The notes below the pieces were generated by a model. That model made no database searches. It saw only the letters and a list, made by a program, of their open reading frames with translations, and was not told where the DNA came from. This document shows positions 35,740 through 47,039 of a DNA stretch of 64,000 nucleotides, one piece after another; the first letter of the stretch is position 1; each line of letters opens with the position of its first letter. The stretch comes from Armillaria gallica. Lineage: Eukaryota > Basidiomycota > Agaricomycetes > Agaricales > Physalacriaceae. Position numbers and translations under genes: made by a program. Location of the stretch: the NCBI GenBank assembly GCA_037576215.1, contig JBANDB010000020.1, forward strand, positions 992,001 to 1,056,000, in the 5' to 3' direction.

Positions 35740-37215
35740 GCGACGAGCGCTCACTTTTCACTTTGTCCATTTTTCGCCGATCTAGGATGATATCATTGCA
35801 CGGTGGAATCTTCAAGTTGAATTATCCGTCACTCCTAGCTAACGAGTAGGCCTGGGATGTAGCTCGGGTAATATTGCCACAGAGCATAAGAATACATGTC
35901 TACGAAACGCATGTGATGCATCCTTCCTTTAGAATGAAAAAGACGCGATCAACAGCGAAGTGACCAGCGAGTTAGATAATACGAGACTCCAGAAGCTACG
36001 GCCAAAATATGGAATCTGGTATGAAGGATGAAGTTTTGGAACTTGTTAAACTGTGTATTGGTTCAAGAACCTTTGAAGACATGCATGCTATGGCCAGTCG
36101 GAGATGGAAACAAACTGAGAAAAATCTCTTTCCTTCTAAAGGAGAGGGCACGGAAATTCTAGTGTAAAGGAAATGCAGGCCCCGCTTTTAGACCCTATCT
36201 GGTGGAGTTCGATGTCCAGAATGAGCTCATCCAAAGATGAGTATTGAGCCTTCAGGCAATTATTAGCTCCGCATTATAGTACAGTACAGCGAATTGGACT
36301 TACCTGTACCTCGAAGTCCAAAGCACGCGTCGAGTGTACGATGAATCGAAGGCCCAATATGGGGCGTATATCAACTGGATGGTGTGAGATAGGCGTCTAG
36401 TAGATTACGCCAATATGAATACATCTACAATCCACATACCGTAACATAAGCGCATCAGTCACGAGATATAGAGAGACGAACCTGGATTGTGACGTTAAAA
36501 GGTCCCAAAAGAAACCCAGTTAATGGAATTCAGAACTTCCTGATATCGACAGACGTCATGTCTGCAATCCTTGCGACTCAGGCTTCCAATGCCAGGTGTT
36601 CTCGAAGATGAAGACTGGCAAGAAGAAATCATCCATATTTGTAAGATGGCGGGAATCGAAGGAAAACAGCCGGGTTCGAAAGGCAGAAACGATAGTAACG
36701 TTCTGCAGCAAGTTGATATCATATACCCGTCGACAGGAGAGGAAGAGCAAGCAGGTCAACGCGTCGATGAGGGAAGCGAGTGTGCATTCTCGTAACCCAG
36801 GTGTAAGGAGATCCTTGCGATTTTGAGTGTGAGACCACTTGCCGCCTCTGAAGTGTCGTAAAACACACTTAGGCAGGCTCATTTCCCCAAAAGTATGGCA
36901 TCGAGTTCTTGATCTTCTCGAGGCAGGCGTGCCATCAAATTGATTCTCCCCTCTCAAAGATAGAGAGTGTCGCGATAAGTGATGAGTACTTACTTGGCAT
37001 TGCTAGACAACGAATTCTACACATCCAGCATTCCGAGCCCGCTGGATTAAGAAGATCTCGATGCTTGTCAAACTCGATCCACTCGATAGTAGGAGGTCAA
37101 CGTTCGGAGATTCGAGGTGATACTTCTATAAGAAAGATGATCAGAAGGTGAGCTGTCGTAGGAGCATCATGGTGCCAGTAAATATTACTTCCGCTAAATA
37201 TGAAGTCCGCTCTAT
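35740..37215. other. Stretch with no identified gene
   Basis: Open frames on both strands around 36,560-36,950 overlap and show no domain. I found no repeat partner in the window. Confidence 0.35.
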
Positions 37216-37230
37216 CTTCGTAGTACATTG

Positions 37231-37466
37231 CGGGTCACCAACTGACCACCAAACCATCTCTCCCAAGACTCAAAACTGAAGCCGCGCGCACCCAGTACAG
37301 ACGTACACTCGCATTGCACACATAGACACACGGAACATGTAGATACAAACGCGAACAAAGTAGAATACAGCCAATAAAGTACCTTACAAGTAGTGTAGAA
37401 AGCCACTAGATGTATACATACGCCCTAAAGGGCGTGAATACTATAAACAGGATTTCATCATCATCA
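37231..37466 (+). mobile_element. SINE-like retroposon with stem-loop and (ATC)n tail
   Basis: Flanked by identical 13-bp duplications TCGTAGTACATTG (37218-37230 and 37467-37479). Near the 3' end, ACGCCC-TAAA-GGGCGT (about 37,420-37,435) is a perfect hairpin, and the element ends in an ATC repeat. Long variable-length duplications, a 3' stem-loop and a microsatellite tail are hallmarks of LINE-mobilised retroposons. No clear A/B box pair was found, so it could also be a truncated LINE 3' end. Confidence 0.65.
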
Positions 37467-37719
37467 TCGTAGTACATTGTGTAACAAGTTCATGTCGGAT
37501 TCGCGTTTGCCTGCATGTGCGACAGTATCTGCCTTTTTCCGTTGTTCATGACTTCCGAACCTCGGTCAAGGCTGATTCCGGGAGCGTAGATGTTTTCCCC
37601 TGTCGCGTTATCGGCTGTAGTCCTGGACCCTTCTTTTGAATGTAAAATTTCCAGACCTTCGAGCGAGAGAGACAAGCACAGATTTGAAGGAGAGGAAAGG
37701 ACGAGTTCACTTGCCTCGA

Positions 37720-38500
37720 TGATCTTGCTAGATGGGACACTCCAACATCCTGAAAAGATGCATTTGCCTCATGCCTCTCTTCTCGGTTTCATTCTTCTAA
37801 GCGGTAGACTTCTTCGCCTCAACCTTTCCTGCTGGTTGTGGGACATGCAGGATGATTGAGATGGGCTAATCTGAGTGGGATCCGATCTGTTGCTTGCACT
37901 GGCTACTTCGGTGGTCGAAGACCGTTGATTTAGGATATTCCGAAGGCCGCGCGTATGTGTCAGTTCGCAACGTAGCCAGCAGCTGACGACATCTGCACTA
38001 CCAATCCATCGATGAACTGGTTCAATGTACGTCTTTCGGCAACGTCTCCACTGTGTGGATCCCAAGTTAGTCGCAATTGTTCATTCTTTCATAGTGGCCA
38101 GAGGCTTACCTTATTTGTATACTCCTGTTCATTTCGAGTATATTGACGTACACATCCTGCCGATGACTCCTTCCTGTCTGCGCAACCGTTGGATCTCCCG
38201 TACGGACTGCTCTCATACATTGGGCACTTCGCCGATACCGATGCCTTACGCGCACTCTTTCTCTCAGAAAAACGCATCCTCCATCACACAGCTCATCATT
38301 TTCTTCGGAGAAACGCCACTGTCACCCTTGGCACCAACCAGAAACGCGAACCAAACATGTTTTCCTTCGATACTGGGCACCTAAGTAGGTCCCTTTTCAT
38401 AATTGTGGACGGATACTCAGACTTCCGTCAACATTCATCGATCATCTTTTACCATGGCCTTCGTGTCCATGATGAATGCAAACCTCGATCCAGTGCATAG
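37720..38500 (+). pseudogene. A-module fragment followed by F-box pseudogene, copy f
   Basis: Bases 37,770-37,960 match the A module. The F-box region at about 38,186-38,345 reads DLPYGLLSYIGHF, then LRALFLSEKRILHH, HFLRRN and TLGTNQKREPNMFSFDTG in one frame that is open to 38500. It is one of the least damaged F-box domains here, but the sequence downstream switches to a Q/R repeat and the leucine-rich part is lost. Confidence 0.5.
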
Positions 38501-38514
38501 CGGGTCCCGGTCAG

Positions 38515-39800
38515 GTCCCTGTAGGATTCTATTCCCCCTGTCTGTAATTATGTGAGTGATCAATAATTTTTGTTCTACGCATCACACGTGAACCTTATTT
38601 TCTTAATAGCTGATGGCTACGTTGAGGGCTCCGACCTTTTTTTTTCCTTAGGAGAGGAGATGCGTTGGATAGGGTAATCAGGTGAGTGACATGTATATAT
38701 CTAAATGATCAGTCAAGGCGTCTGTTGAGAATATGGCACTGCCGATGTATCATGAATCACTTAAAGGAGATCGACAAGGAGAGAGTACACTGTACTATTG
38801 ACCTAGTGCCTGGCCTATCTCTTCACAAAATCAATTACATGTGCCAGAACCAACGGATTCCCCTTTTCGCAGGACTTGGGGGAGAAAGGCATACATCTAT
38901 GTTCATTACATGGGAAATCTCGAGAAGCACTGGAGCGGATTATAAAAACACATTCCAACATAGAGTAGATTTTTGGGCAGCAGAGGCGGAAAAGGACGGA
39001 GCCGGCTATTGCCGAAGATGCTCTCCTTAAGTTCTACCCATCATCACCAATTGCTCCCTCCGTCCCTCCCTCTCGCATCTCTGCATTGCTTCTTTAAATC
39101 CGCGTCCTCGATTCCTCCGCCGAAGGGTACCGCCAGATCTTCAGCTACGAATGAAAGTCTTGGATTGGGAGCACCCGTTTTTTGCGGGAGAAACGTGTGG
39201 CGTGATTTTCTGATTAACAGTCTTGATGCTAATAGTAGCCGACTCTCAGATCGTTCAATCAAATCTGCGTTTCCTCGTGCTTATGGATAGTAGGACGATC
39301 AGATCGATCAATGACGGCAACAATTCGACGCCCTGAGTGATGTCACTGAGAATGAACAAAGGGAGACTAAAAGGGAGCGCCACGGAGTACTAGTGCTAGG
39401 TTGTTTGCTGTAGATATTCTGCCCCCTTTTTCAGCGTCCGGCCAACGTTCCTAATTATCTATCCTTTCAGAAGTCTCTTGCGCTCTAGTAGTAGATCTAA
39501 GGAAGCGTGCATTTCCAATATCATAAACCGACCCCACCTCGTTGCCAAGGAGAGCACTACTCTCAGCAATCTATCATCACTACGCTCGATACCGTTTCAG
39601 GTGGACGTACGATGGGAGGATAGTCTGGCTTGTGGTGCTCATCGATCTGTGAGTGTGTTCAATCTGGTTTCGTGTGCCGCAGTCGGTGAGTCGCCAGTGT
39701 TGCTTTGTGATCCTCCCTCAGAGGTTCACATTTCCAATTTATATAAGATAGTGTCGACTATCGTTTCCTCGTTCCCGTTTTCTATGCAAATATCTTTCAG
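38515..39800 (+). repeat. Q/R modules, copy 7
   Basis: A Q tail (about 38,520-38,700) is followed by the R core 'gaggcggaaaaggacggagccggctattgccg' (about 38,985), LSATNESLGLGAP in translation, the 'gcgtccggcc' block (about 39,436) and the shared tail to about 39,780. Closest to copy 2 at 9.2-10.0 kb. Confidence 0.5.
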
Positions 39801-40831
39801 TTCCGACACAGGGGTGCCCGGCCCACATGTGTTCTCCCGTCTTGTTCACTGTCCCTCAGTGGTATGTGTCCAGCTTCATCCGTTCTGCCATAGACATCCG
39901 CCCTCGTTTCTCTCCCTTAATGGGCACGCCATGGGCTCAGCTACCCAGCCCATTCTATCTTTCTCATAGTCATCAGTGATTGTCCAAGATCCTCGCTCCA
40001 TGCGATATCCCGATGACATAACCCCTTGGGCACATAGAATTCTGCGTTATTCAAATGCGTGCGTGCGTTAGCCTGCGTTCTCTCATCTGCATTTGTGTTT
40101 GCATTCACACGCATGCGTTTCCATAAAAGGCAGCTGCATTAGTTGAAATGCGTTCGCATTCGCATGTGTGACATCATCTGCATGCGTGACACAACACGTC
40201 CCTTCTCGCAGACTCCTATCCCCATCTTTAAAAGGTTTCCTGTACCAATAACATGCGTTTATAGACTCTGTAGATGAACTTTCTGATTCCTGCATGTCAG
40301 TACTACAGTACGTACTCGTACAGCGTGGCACGATCAAACATTGATCGGCTATTTGAATCAAGACCCACACTCTACCTCCATGTCCCCGTCGCGTCTCACG
40401 TCGCGTTGCTCCATCTTTTTTGCCTAGCTATCACATGTCAAATGTACTTTCTTCAACTGGCATTGTGAAGGGAAGGCACCCATCTCTCGTTACCAAACAG
40501 TCTTTAAATCTCAAGTCTCAAGTCTCCTTGAATACACTGATCTTTCCTAATGGCATATTTCCGTACTACTACAACTTTTCTGACCGATTAGGGCTCCAAA
40601 GGTTTGTCTTGAGGCTCGTAGTATCTCGCCTGGAGTTTTATAAGTAAGTCATTCTATCTCTCCTTTGCCATCACCTCTGATTTTTCCGCAGATACATACC
40701 AAGTTCATAGGATAGCACTGAATACATTTATTTTACGATACATTCATATACTTTGTCAGTCCAACCTGCCAGCTACCACTATCAAGATTATCCGGTATCC
40801 AATATACGGCTCCATTTTTCAAATTATGCAG

Positions 40832-41684
40832 GAATCATGCCGCGGCGGGAGTCCGTTGCTTCAACCTCTTACTAAGACCTTCATGGGCATTTTTGTGAGT
40901 CCTAGTGACATTCTTCAATGATTCTGCTCTAATGTACGTTCAACAGAAAAGAACCAAGCGCACCATAGCCACCTGGCTTCTGGAAACCGACTCCGAGTCT
41001 GAGGACGCAGACCACGATTGACGAGTTGAAAGCCCTGGGAAAATGGTCCTAATCAAACTGGAGAAATTTTACTATCCGTGTCGTTTAATTAACCACACCT
41101 TGCGAAAGAAAGAATGTACTGTGAAGTATTGGAGAGGCAATATGCCATCGCCTGTCTCGTCCCACACACCAGGAGGTTATTCACAGGTACCAGAATCGCA
41201 CCTGATCGATGCGTTGTGGCATAATCGCTCGGAAAGACAACAAACCCGTGTAAGTATTCATACTAGGTCTTGCAAACACTGAGGTTTATATTATTGTGCA
41301 TAGCTCGGAAGGTTTCTGCGTGCCTATGAAGTACGTGACCAAGAGGATCCTGAAGAGTCTCTAGTGAACCCTCATTCACTGGAATTAAATTCTGAAGTTG
41401 AGAAAGCACTTCATCCACATAAACCAATCCTTGCAGACCTGGTTGATAGTCCAAACGAGGTGGACGATGCTATCGTGCCTGCAAAAGTATGGCTAAAGTC
41501 GCTAAAAAAGCAGCCTCTGGTTCTGCACTGGAACGGAGGCCTCACATTGAACAATCTCGCCAGAATCAATAACTACTTCTTCCACCGTGTCTTGAAGATG
41601 TGCAAGGAGTGTTCAATAGACTGGGCTACCGGTCTTGCTATGTCCCATGCACGGATGCTCCCCATTGCATACGGGCATCAGTGA
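40832..41684 (+). pseudogene. Spliced gene carried in the TIR element, unidentified
   Basis: Exons 40832-40894, 40947-41249 and 41304-41684 are joined by 52- and 54-nt introns (GTGAGT...CAACAG; GTAAGT...CATAG). All three exons are in phase 0, and an AG acceptor precedes the first, so more may lie upstream. The product has a basic KRTKR segment and an acidic ETDSESEDAD stretch. A region MVLIKLEKFYYPCRLIN...KYWRGN follows that faintly resembles a Tudor/PWWP-type fold (weak inference), and the tail ends YGHQ. One in-frame TGA (41019-41021) precedes CGA and interrupts it. No transposase motif is visible. Confidence 0.5.
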
Positions 41685-41801
41685 TACGCTGTCTACACGT
41701 TCACACCTAGATTTTGCGATTTTATAATAATACTATTGCATATCTATCTTACATTAGTGATACTTAGAGGACTATAGCTGAGGCTTCGAGCTGATAGTTA
41801 G

Positions 41802-42864
41802 ACTAGTATGCGACTAGTAGAGCCAGGACTTAGATGCGATACCACTAGTGAGTTAAATCTACCAGCCAGCCATACTAGTGACTTGAATGCTAACAGGGCG
41901 AAGTAAATACGGCCACTAGTGGACAAGTAATGCGACTAGTGCACCAAACAAGAAGCAGAGGACACAAATCTTGTGAAGTTCGGTCACTAGCGAGCTGATC
42001 TGGGCATAAACGCCTAAGTCAGGTTAACTAGTTACGCAGCAATCTCGAAACAGGACTTAGAAATGAATTAGCAACAGATTAACCTTGAGGCAAATCCGAC
42101 TAAGCGCGATACAGATCCATTGCGATTGGTACTAGTATAGCCGGGCTGCGCCTTTGATCACGATCGACAGCTGTTACAGGCACGCTCGCCTGGCTAGTCA
42201 TTTATCCTTGGCACTAGTGGAGCGTTGCTGGGCCCAGGACACGGAATACAAATGCTAGCAGAGCTCCTAGGCTCACTAGTCAGCAAGCGACTGTTTCTAG
42301 ACTGACTATTGCGTGATTATTCACCATTATTCGTGACTAGCCAAGAAATCCTTATCAATAATACCCCTCTAGTCAGTTATTTATATCTCGATCATACCTT
42401 GTTTGTCAGTATATAAGTAGTAGAATAGGCGCACGCGTGGCTCAGGCAAGCCATCCCCACAATTGTGACCCACTAGTCAGTATCTAGTGCCCCAATTAAA
42501 GGCTTTTGTGCTTAACCTCGACGAAGCGGCTACTAGTCGCTAAGTTACCCATAGCATTGAGCGAATAGAAGTGTCTTAGAGCAATCTTTTGTGTCCTGCA
42601 AAGGCCAAGAGTGTTTCGAAGTTAGTTCAAGCGAGTTCTCGAAGTTTCAAGTATTATTCTTAGGCCAAGAGCGCCACTAGTCTGCCTAGCAAGCGACTAG
42701 TCAAGTGTTTATTCACTTGTAAGACATTATAGGGCCAAGAGAGCCACTAGTTCTAAGCAGTCCCAGTCAGAGCGAGTGCAGTAGCTCAAGTCGAGTCACT
42801 ATTCATCCAATTGTGTCTTACCAACCCCACTAGTGTGAGTAGTACGCTTGTATAGCTCACTAGT
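41802..42864. repeat. CTAG/ACTAGT array on a helical period
   Basis: Seventeen ACTAGT hexamers lie in about 1.06 kb, where chance predicts well under one. They start at 41802, 41813, 41844, 41874, 41915, 41935, 42027, 42131, 42213, 42275, 42472, 42532, 42676, 42696, 42746, 42829 and 42859. Nine further CTAG sites (NCTAG offsets 41986, 42193, 42254, 42266, 42296, 42336, 42368, 42483, 42685) fill gaps. Nearly all fall on one phase of a period near 10.27 bp. Sequence between sites is not obviously repeated. GGCCAAGAG, the element's terminal core, recurs at about 42603, 42663 and 42733. No coding frame spans it. Confidence 0.8.
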
Positions 42865-43003
42865 AATGAAATAAAATGTCTTTAAACAACTTTCCTTGAT
42901 TATTGAAGTCTGCAGAGTGCTTCTATCGTACTCGAAACACCTGAATTCAATACATTGGTGATAAGTGTAGAGTTAGTGATTCATTTAGTGTTGTTGGTGT
43001 TCA

Positions 43004-43680
43004 TTGCCAGCCTCTAGTCCATTTGCCACTTGCCATTACCAAGCACATCATCGGGATCTTTTCTTACAGGATGAAGACTGTCCTCCCGCCTCGGATATTG
43101 AGGCTGTCAATCATTTTTTTCGTCGGAAAGCTTGGGAGAGAGTGGTTGGTTACACAGGGTGTACGACAGATGGAAAGCCAAAGCCCGATGTAATGGATAT
43201 CGACATGGAAGCTCTAATTCTACTAGAGATGTGCATATTTGATAGATCGGAGGATACAGGAGTTGTGGGAACTCATCAGTGGGGATTAGATGGTGGTATG
43301 CATCAGGATGGTTGGTATCCTTGGAGCAGTGACAGTCTGGAGGGAGAGAAAAACTCACATGAAGGAAACGAGTCAGAACTTGAAGTAAGACTATTCCAAT
43401 TGACTTTAGTGAAACTGGATTAAATCGCAATAGGTCAGGCTATAATTTGATCAAGAAGAGCTTGCGCAATGGCATAGAGCAGAATTAGAGAAGCAAGAAG
43501 ATGATAAGTGAGCACAAATGGTAACTTGTCCAAAACCCAAGATGCTGCATCGCCATACAGGTATTGCAGGCAAGCGCCGAGCCCCAGATGATATTCAGGC
43601 TGAGCTACATGCTTTGAGGTCTGGCTGTCCTAAGAAAGATACTGGACCACCTGCTAAATGCAGTCGCAAGAAGTAGGGGA
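43004..43680 (+). pseudogene. Second gene-like unit in the TIR element, unidentified
   Basis: A 139-codon frame (43004-43423) contains DCPPASDIEAVNHFFRRKAW and acidic stretches. A GTAAGA donor within it (about 43,386) and an AATAG acceptor (about 43,432) suggest an intron. Downstream, a frame from about 43,451 (DQEELAQWHRAELEKQEDDK) crosses one TGA and ends basic (KCSRKK, stop near 43,675). The frames do not join cleanly, so it is damaged. No domain recognised. Confidence 0.4.
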
Positions 43681-44404
43681 TGATACAGACTCTGACTTGT
43701 AGACAAAAGGAAAATCTTGTAGTTGATTGATATATTGATATTTATATTATTAGACCATGCACCACTTGATATCTTAGGTATCTGGTTCATAAGGAAGATT
43801 AATATGAGGCTATTTTACGACCAAACACCCGTTTCTCAAGTGAAACGCAAATGTGACAGATGTGTCACACATCTGCGTTCGCTGCGTTTCCTTTGTAATG
43901 CATGCGTTCTTACATTTTGACATGCGTGAGACACATTAGCGTTTGCATTGTGTATGAGCGCATGTGTGAAATGTTAGAATGCACGCATTCAAATGAGAAT
44001 GCATGCGTTCAAGATATAAACGCAGAGATCTCAAAGTGCATGACATGTGTTCACTGGCTTTGACATGTGTAGGCCTTTTTTATCATTATCTGGCCTTTCG
44101 AGCATCCTCCATGGCCTTGCAAGTATATAAATCAATGTCTACTATGGTTGAAAGACTCATCATAGCACTATTAGGTACTTACTAACTTGGTATGATCTAG
44201 TACACTGTCAAGAAATCAAGATATTTTGGTAAGACTCAGGAACTTAAATTTACACTTGCATTCATATTTAACTTCATGCAGATATAGTGACAAACACACA
44301 GCGATATAAACACAGATGAACACATCCAAACCCTAAAAAAACACAAATGAATGCATCCACGCAGCATGCAAATGCAGAATTCTCTTGGCCCTAACCCCTT
44401 CACA

Positions 44405-45060
44405 CTGTGGCCGAAGCACTGTGTCATGTCTATCAGCAGATTTTATGGTCGTTCTGCCGTACCCTAACTCCCACTTACCCTGTTGGCATTTTGGGCATGC
44501 TGTAGGTTGGATGACATAGTGGCTGGCCAGGTGAAATACAACAAGGGATGGGAATGGTGTCGGAGGATGACGTGAAGCTGCCCACAGACGTCATCGATGT
44601 ATCTTAGTAAAATGAAAAGATTATGTCTCATCAATACATGTCAAGATGCAGGATGCTGTGACCTCTTGCATTTGACGCATGATTCAGAGGTATGCCCCAT
44701 TTGCTGTGTTGTCTGTTCTCGTCACTTGAAGAGATCATCCTGGGCTTACTTCTGTCTCCAGGAACGCATCAAAAGCTGTTGCGGCTGATACCTTGCTTTC
44801 CTTTGCTTAAGAATTCTTGTATCGTCTCTAAAGCTAATAAGATGTCCTTAGATACGTTTCTCTTGTGTCTTCATAGAATTTGTCCAATTAACCTGCGATT
44901 TTCATTGGCGTCGTTACTCGCAGCCAAGACTCGCCAATAGGTTATCATAATCTATGCGTGGAACACATATTTGTCGATGACCCTGTTATTGACAAAAAAG
45001 CATTTGTAGTGATATCATTTGGAGAGCATGTGGGTCTATGGTTTATGCTACCTCCATTGT
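44405..45060 (+). pseudogene. F-box family 3' fragment, copy g
   Basis: Starts immediately after the TIR element's target duplication. It matches copies b and d: the 'catcaatacatgtcaagatgcaggatgctgtgacc' exon ending at a GTATGC donor (about 44,692), the 'cttgaagagatcatcctgggcttac' segment and the start of the terminal block at about 44,958. At about 45,060 it meets the inverted spliced gene. Confidence 0.45.
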
Positions 45061-45079
45061 TAGCAGAGCTCGCATTACT

Positions 45080-45790
45080 AAGTTTGTCCTCTGCTCTGGC
45101 CAGTTCCCTTAGGCGGATCAACAGGCTTGCCCCCTCCAGGAGTACTAGAAGCTGCGGAAGTGTTGGTCTGCTTTGCGTGAGAGGCATATCTGTGACCCAT
45201 GTATGATGTCAGCTTGTCTTTTGGGCAGTGTAGAGTACACATACCCTGAGTTGTAGTCTGCTGAACTCCTAGCAAAAATGTAGTCAAAGAAGGGAGCCAT
45301 AATCGAATATGTTGCAAACCTCAATAGTCCCCTATAAATGTTACCGTGAGGATGGATGTGGAAACAAGAAATGAGAAGAATACACACCTGTCATATTGGA
45401 AGTCTTCATAAGAAAAGTGCATGCTGGGAGTGGTGTTGCTATGGTTTAGCTTGAATCAGAGTGTCAGTTCTTATACATTTTTTGCTAACACTTCCATTTC
45501 CAATTTCCGAGGTGCATGATAGCTCAATAAGTTTCAACAGTCCATCTTCGTGACTGAATAGACTATGACAAATACCATGGGCGGCTAATTGAAATTTGAA
45601 AGAGACATTCATCAGAAAATCATCGATCCTCACTTGCCCGCTGAATGCAAGGAATGCCAGATTTCTATCACGCTATTGTTCGTCTCCGGAGATATACAAG
45701 TGCCTTACATTAAAGCAAAAGCAAGCTGTACTCGTTGATGGGAGGGTGGTAACTTTTCATTGTTTAATACCCCTGGTTTATGGTCAATAA
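45080..45790 (-). pseudogene. Decayed spliced gene, copy 2 (inverted)
   Basis: Inverted partner of 19,735-20,310. The minus frame at 45,633-45,439 (IDDFLMNVSFKFQLAAHGICHSLF) is open here but broken by a deletion in the other copy. The MHFSYEDFQYDR exon begins near 45,421, followed by the same GTGTGT intron, the APFFDYIFARSSADYNSG exon, the GTATGT intron and the Ser/Gly/Pro-rich exon. Both copies keep GT/AG at both introns. Confidence 0.5.
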
Positions 45791-45811
45791 TGAAGAAACC
45801 TGACCCATTGG

Positions 45812-47015
45812 TCTCAAGACAGATGGACCAAAATCATTTCCAACTTAAGATGGCTTAGGATGTCTTAAGATTTAAAATAATGTATATTACTACAGATATA
45901 CAATTACAATACCTAATTTGAAGCCATCTTGAGCTTATTCGGAGACACCTTGAGATTGGAGACATTTTGAGCTGAGAGATGGCTCAAAGTGCAACTCTCA
46001 CTATTCATTTGCATCTATCGAAAATTTTTCAGTTATAGCATCCAAGGCATCAAGGAAGATGTATTAATGTACTGCTGATGCTTAGATGCCAGCTTCTCCT
46101 GCTTGTCTTCGATCAAGGGTCCTCGTTTGCCTCCGCTTCAAGTCTGCAACCTACTTGGTGGTTGATTGCAAGAAGATCGTCGTGGCTGCTCATTGACTGG
46201 GGCTAAGACCCGACATGCACATTTTGGTTGTACTTTGGGCTTGGGGCTCTTAGCTGGTGAAGGCGGTGGTGATGGAGAAGCCACCCTATGAGGAGAAAGC
46301 AAAGGCGGCGGCCACGATCTATGAGGAGATGGCAGAGCAGGAGGAGATGGCAGAGGAGCAGGAGGTGATTGACCAGGACACAGAGACGGAGACGGCATTG
46401 GACACAGTGGTGCAGGTGGAGGCGTTGGAGATGGGGGAGTAGGTGGAGACAGTGTTTGACGAGGGAGAGATGGAGGCGGAGAAGGTGACTGACGAGGGAG
46501 AGGAGGCGGAGCAGGCATTTGACGAGGTAGACATGGATGTGTTGGACAAAGCAGTGGAGGTGGAGGCATTGGACATGGGAGAGGAGGTGGAGAAGGTGTT
46601 TGACGAGAGGGTGTCAATGAATGATGAGGCAATTCCACAGGAGGTGGAGGTGAGTGCTTGAGGAATGCAAACGGAGTTTCAACCCCTACACTAGAATGCT
46701 TCTTGAGATACTCAGCCAGGAGAATGATCTGCACATGCCCCATGTCTTTCAGTGCACATGTCAGTGATTGGACAGCTCCTTCCATGGTTTACCTACAGAT
46801 GATCCAGCCCAGTTCATGTATTTTCAACCAAAGAATCTGGAGATGGCTTAAGTCAGTGATCTTGTCTTGCACCATCTCATCTTCAAGACCATCTAGAGAC
46901 GTCTTCGTGTAGTAAACCATATTGTGTATTTCTAGAGTAATATGTATTATTTTACATCTCAAGACATCTTGAGTGGTCTTGAGTCAAAAATGATTTTGGT
47001 CAGTCTGTCTTGAGA
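45812..47015. mobile_element. TIR element with long inverted ends and a proline-rich ORF
   Basis: Both ends read TCTCAAGACAGA..GACCAAAATCATTT inward, and the inverted similarity extends about 80 bp to an ATATTACT motif. CTCAAG/CTTGAG hexamers are repeated throughout both subterminal regions. I could not find a convincing target duplication. The only ORF is a proline-rich gene on the minus strand, not a transposase. The termini differ from the GGGC...GAATTC family and from the 11835 MITE. Confidence 0.7.
46138..46920 (-). CDS. Proline-rich protein carried by the TIR element
   Basis: An N-terminal helical part starts at MVYYTKTSLDGLEDEMVQDK (ATG at 46920-46918) and runs LQILWLKIHELGWIICR to a single in-frame TAA (46791-46789). 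It then continues MEGAVQSLTCALKDMGHVQI (ATG at 46785). From about residue 50 of the second part it is almost entirely Pro/Ser/Leu (PPPLP, SPSPPP repeats), then a basic end. The second start gives 215 codons; with the upstream part it would be about 260. The Pro tract may have expanded by slippage. Unknown function. Confidence 0.45.
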
Positions 47016-47039
47016 AGGATCGGTAAGGTCCTTGGGAAG

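Larger units (their letters stand above)
40019..44400. mobile_element. Large gene-carrying TIR element, 9-bp TSD (family member 1)
   Basis: The element proper is 40028-44391 (4364 bp). It begins GGGCACATAGAATTCTGC and its right end, reverse-complemented, begins GGGCCAAGAGAATTCTGC. It is flanked by identical 9-bp duplications TAACCCCTT (40019-40027, 44392-44400). Subterminal zones on both sides are dense in GCATGCGTT-type motifs (40,047-40,200; 43,840-44,010). Inside are two spliced but damaged gene-like units and a CTAG-phased region. I see no recognisable transposase, so it is either a non-autonomous gene carrier (Pack-MULE-like) or an autonomous element of a family I cannot identify. Confidence 0.8.

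Noticed and set aside
46257..46661. Plus-strand Glu-rich frames
   Set aside because: Antisense of the proline-rich ORF; Glu-rich strings are the expected shadow of CC-rich Pro/Ser codons.
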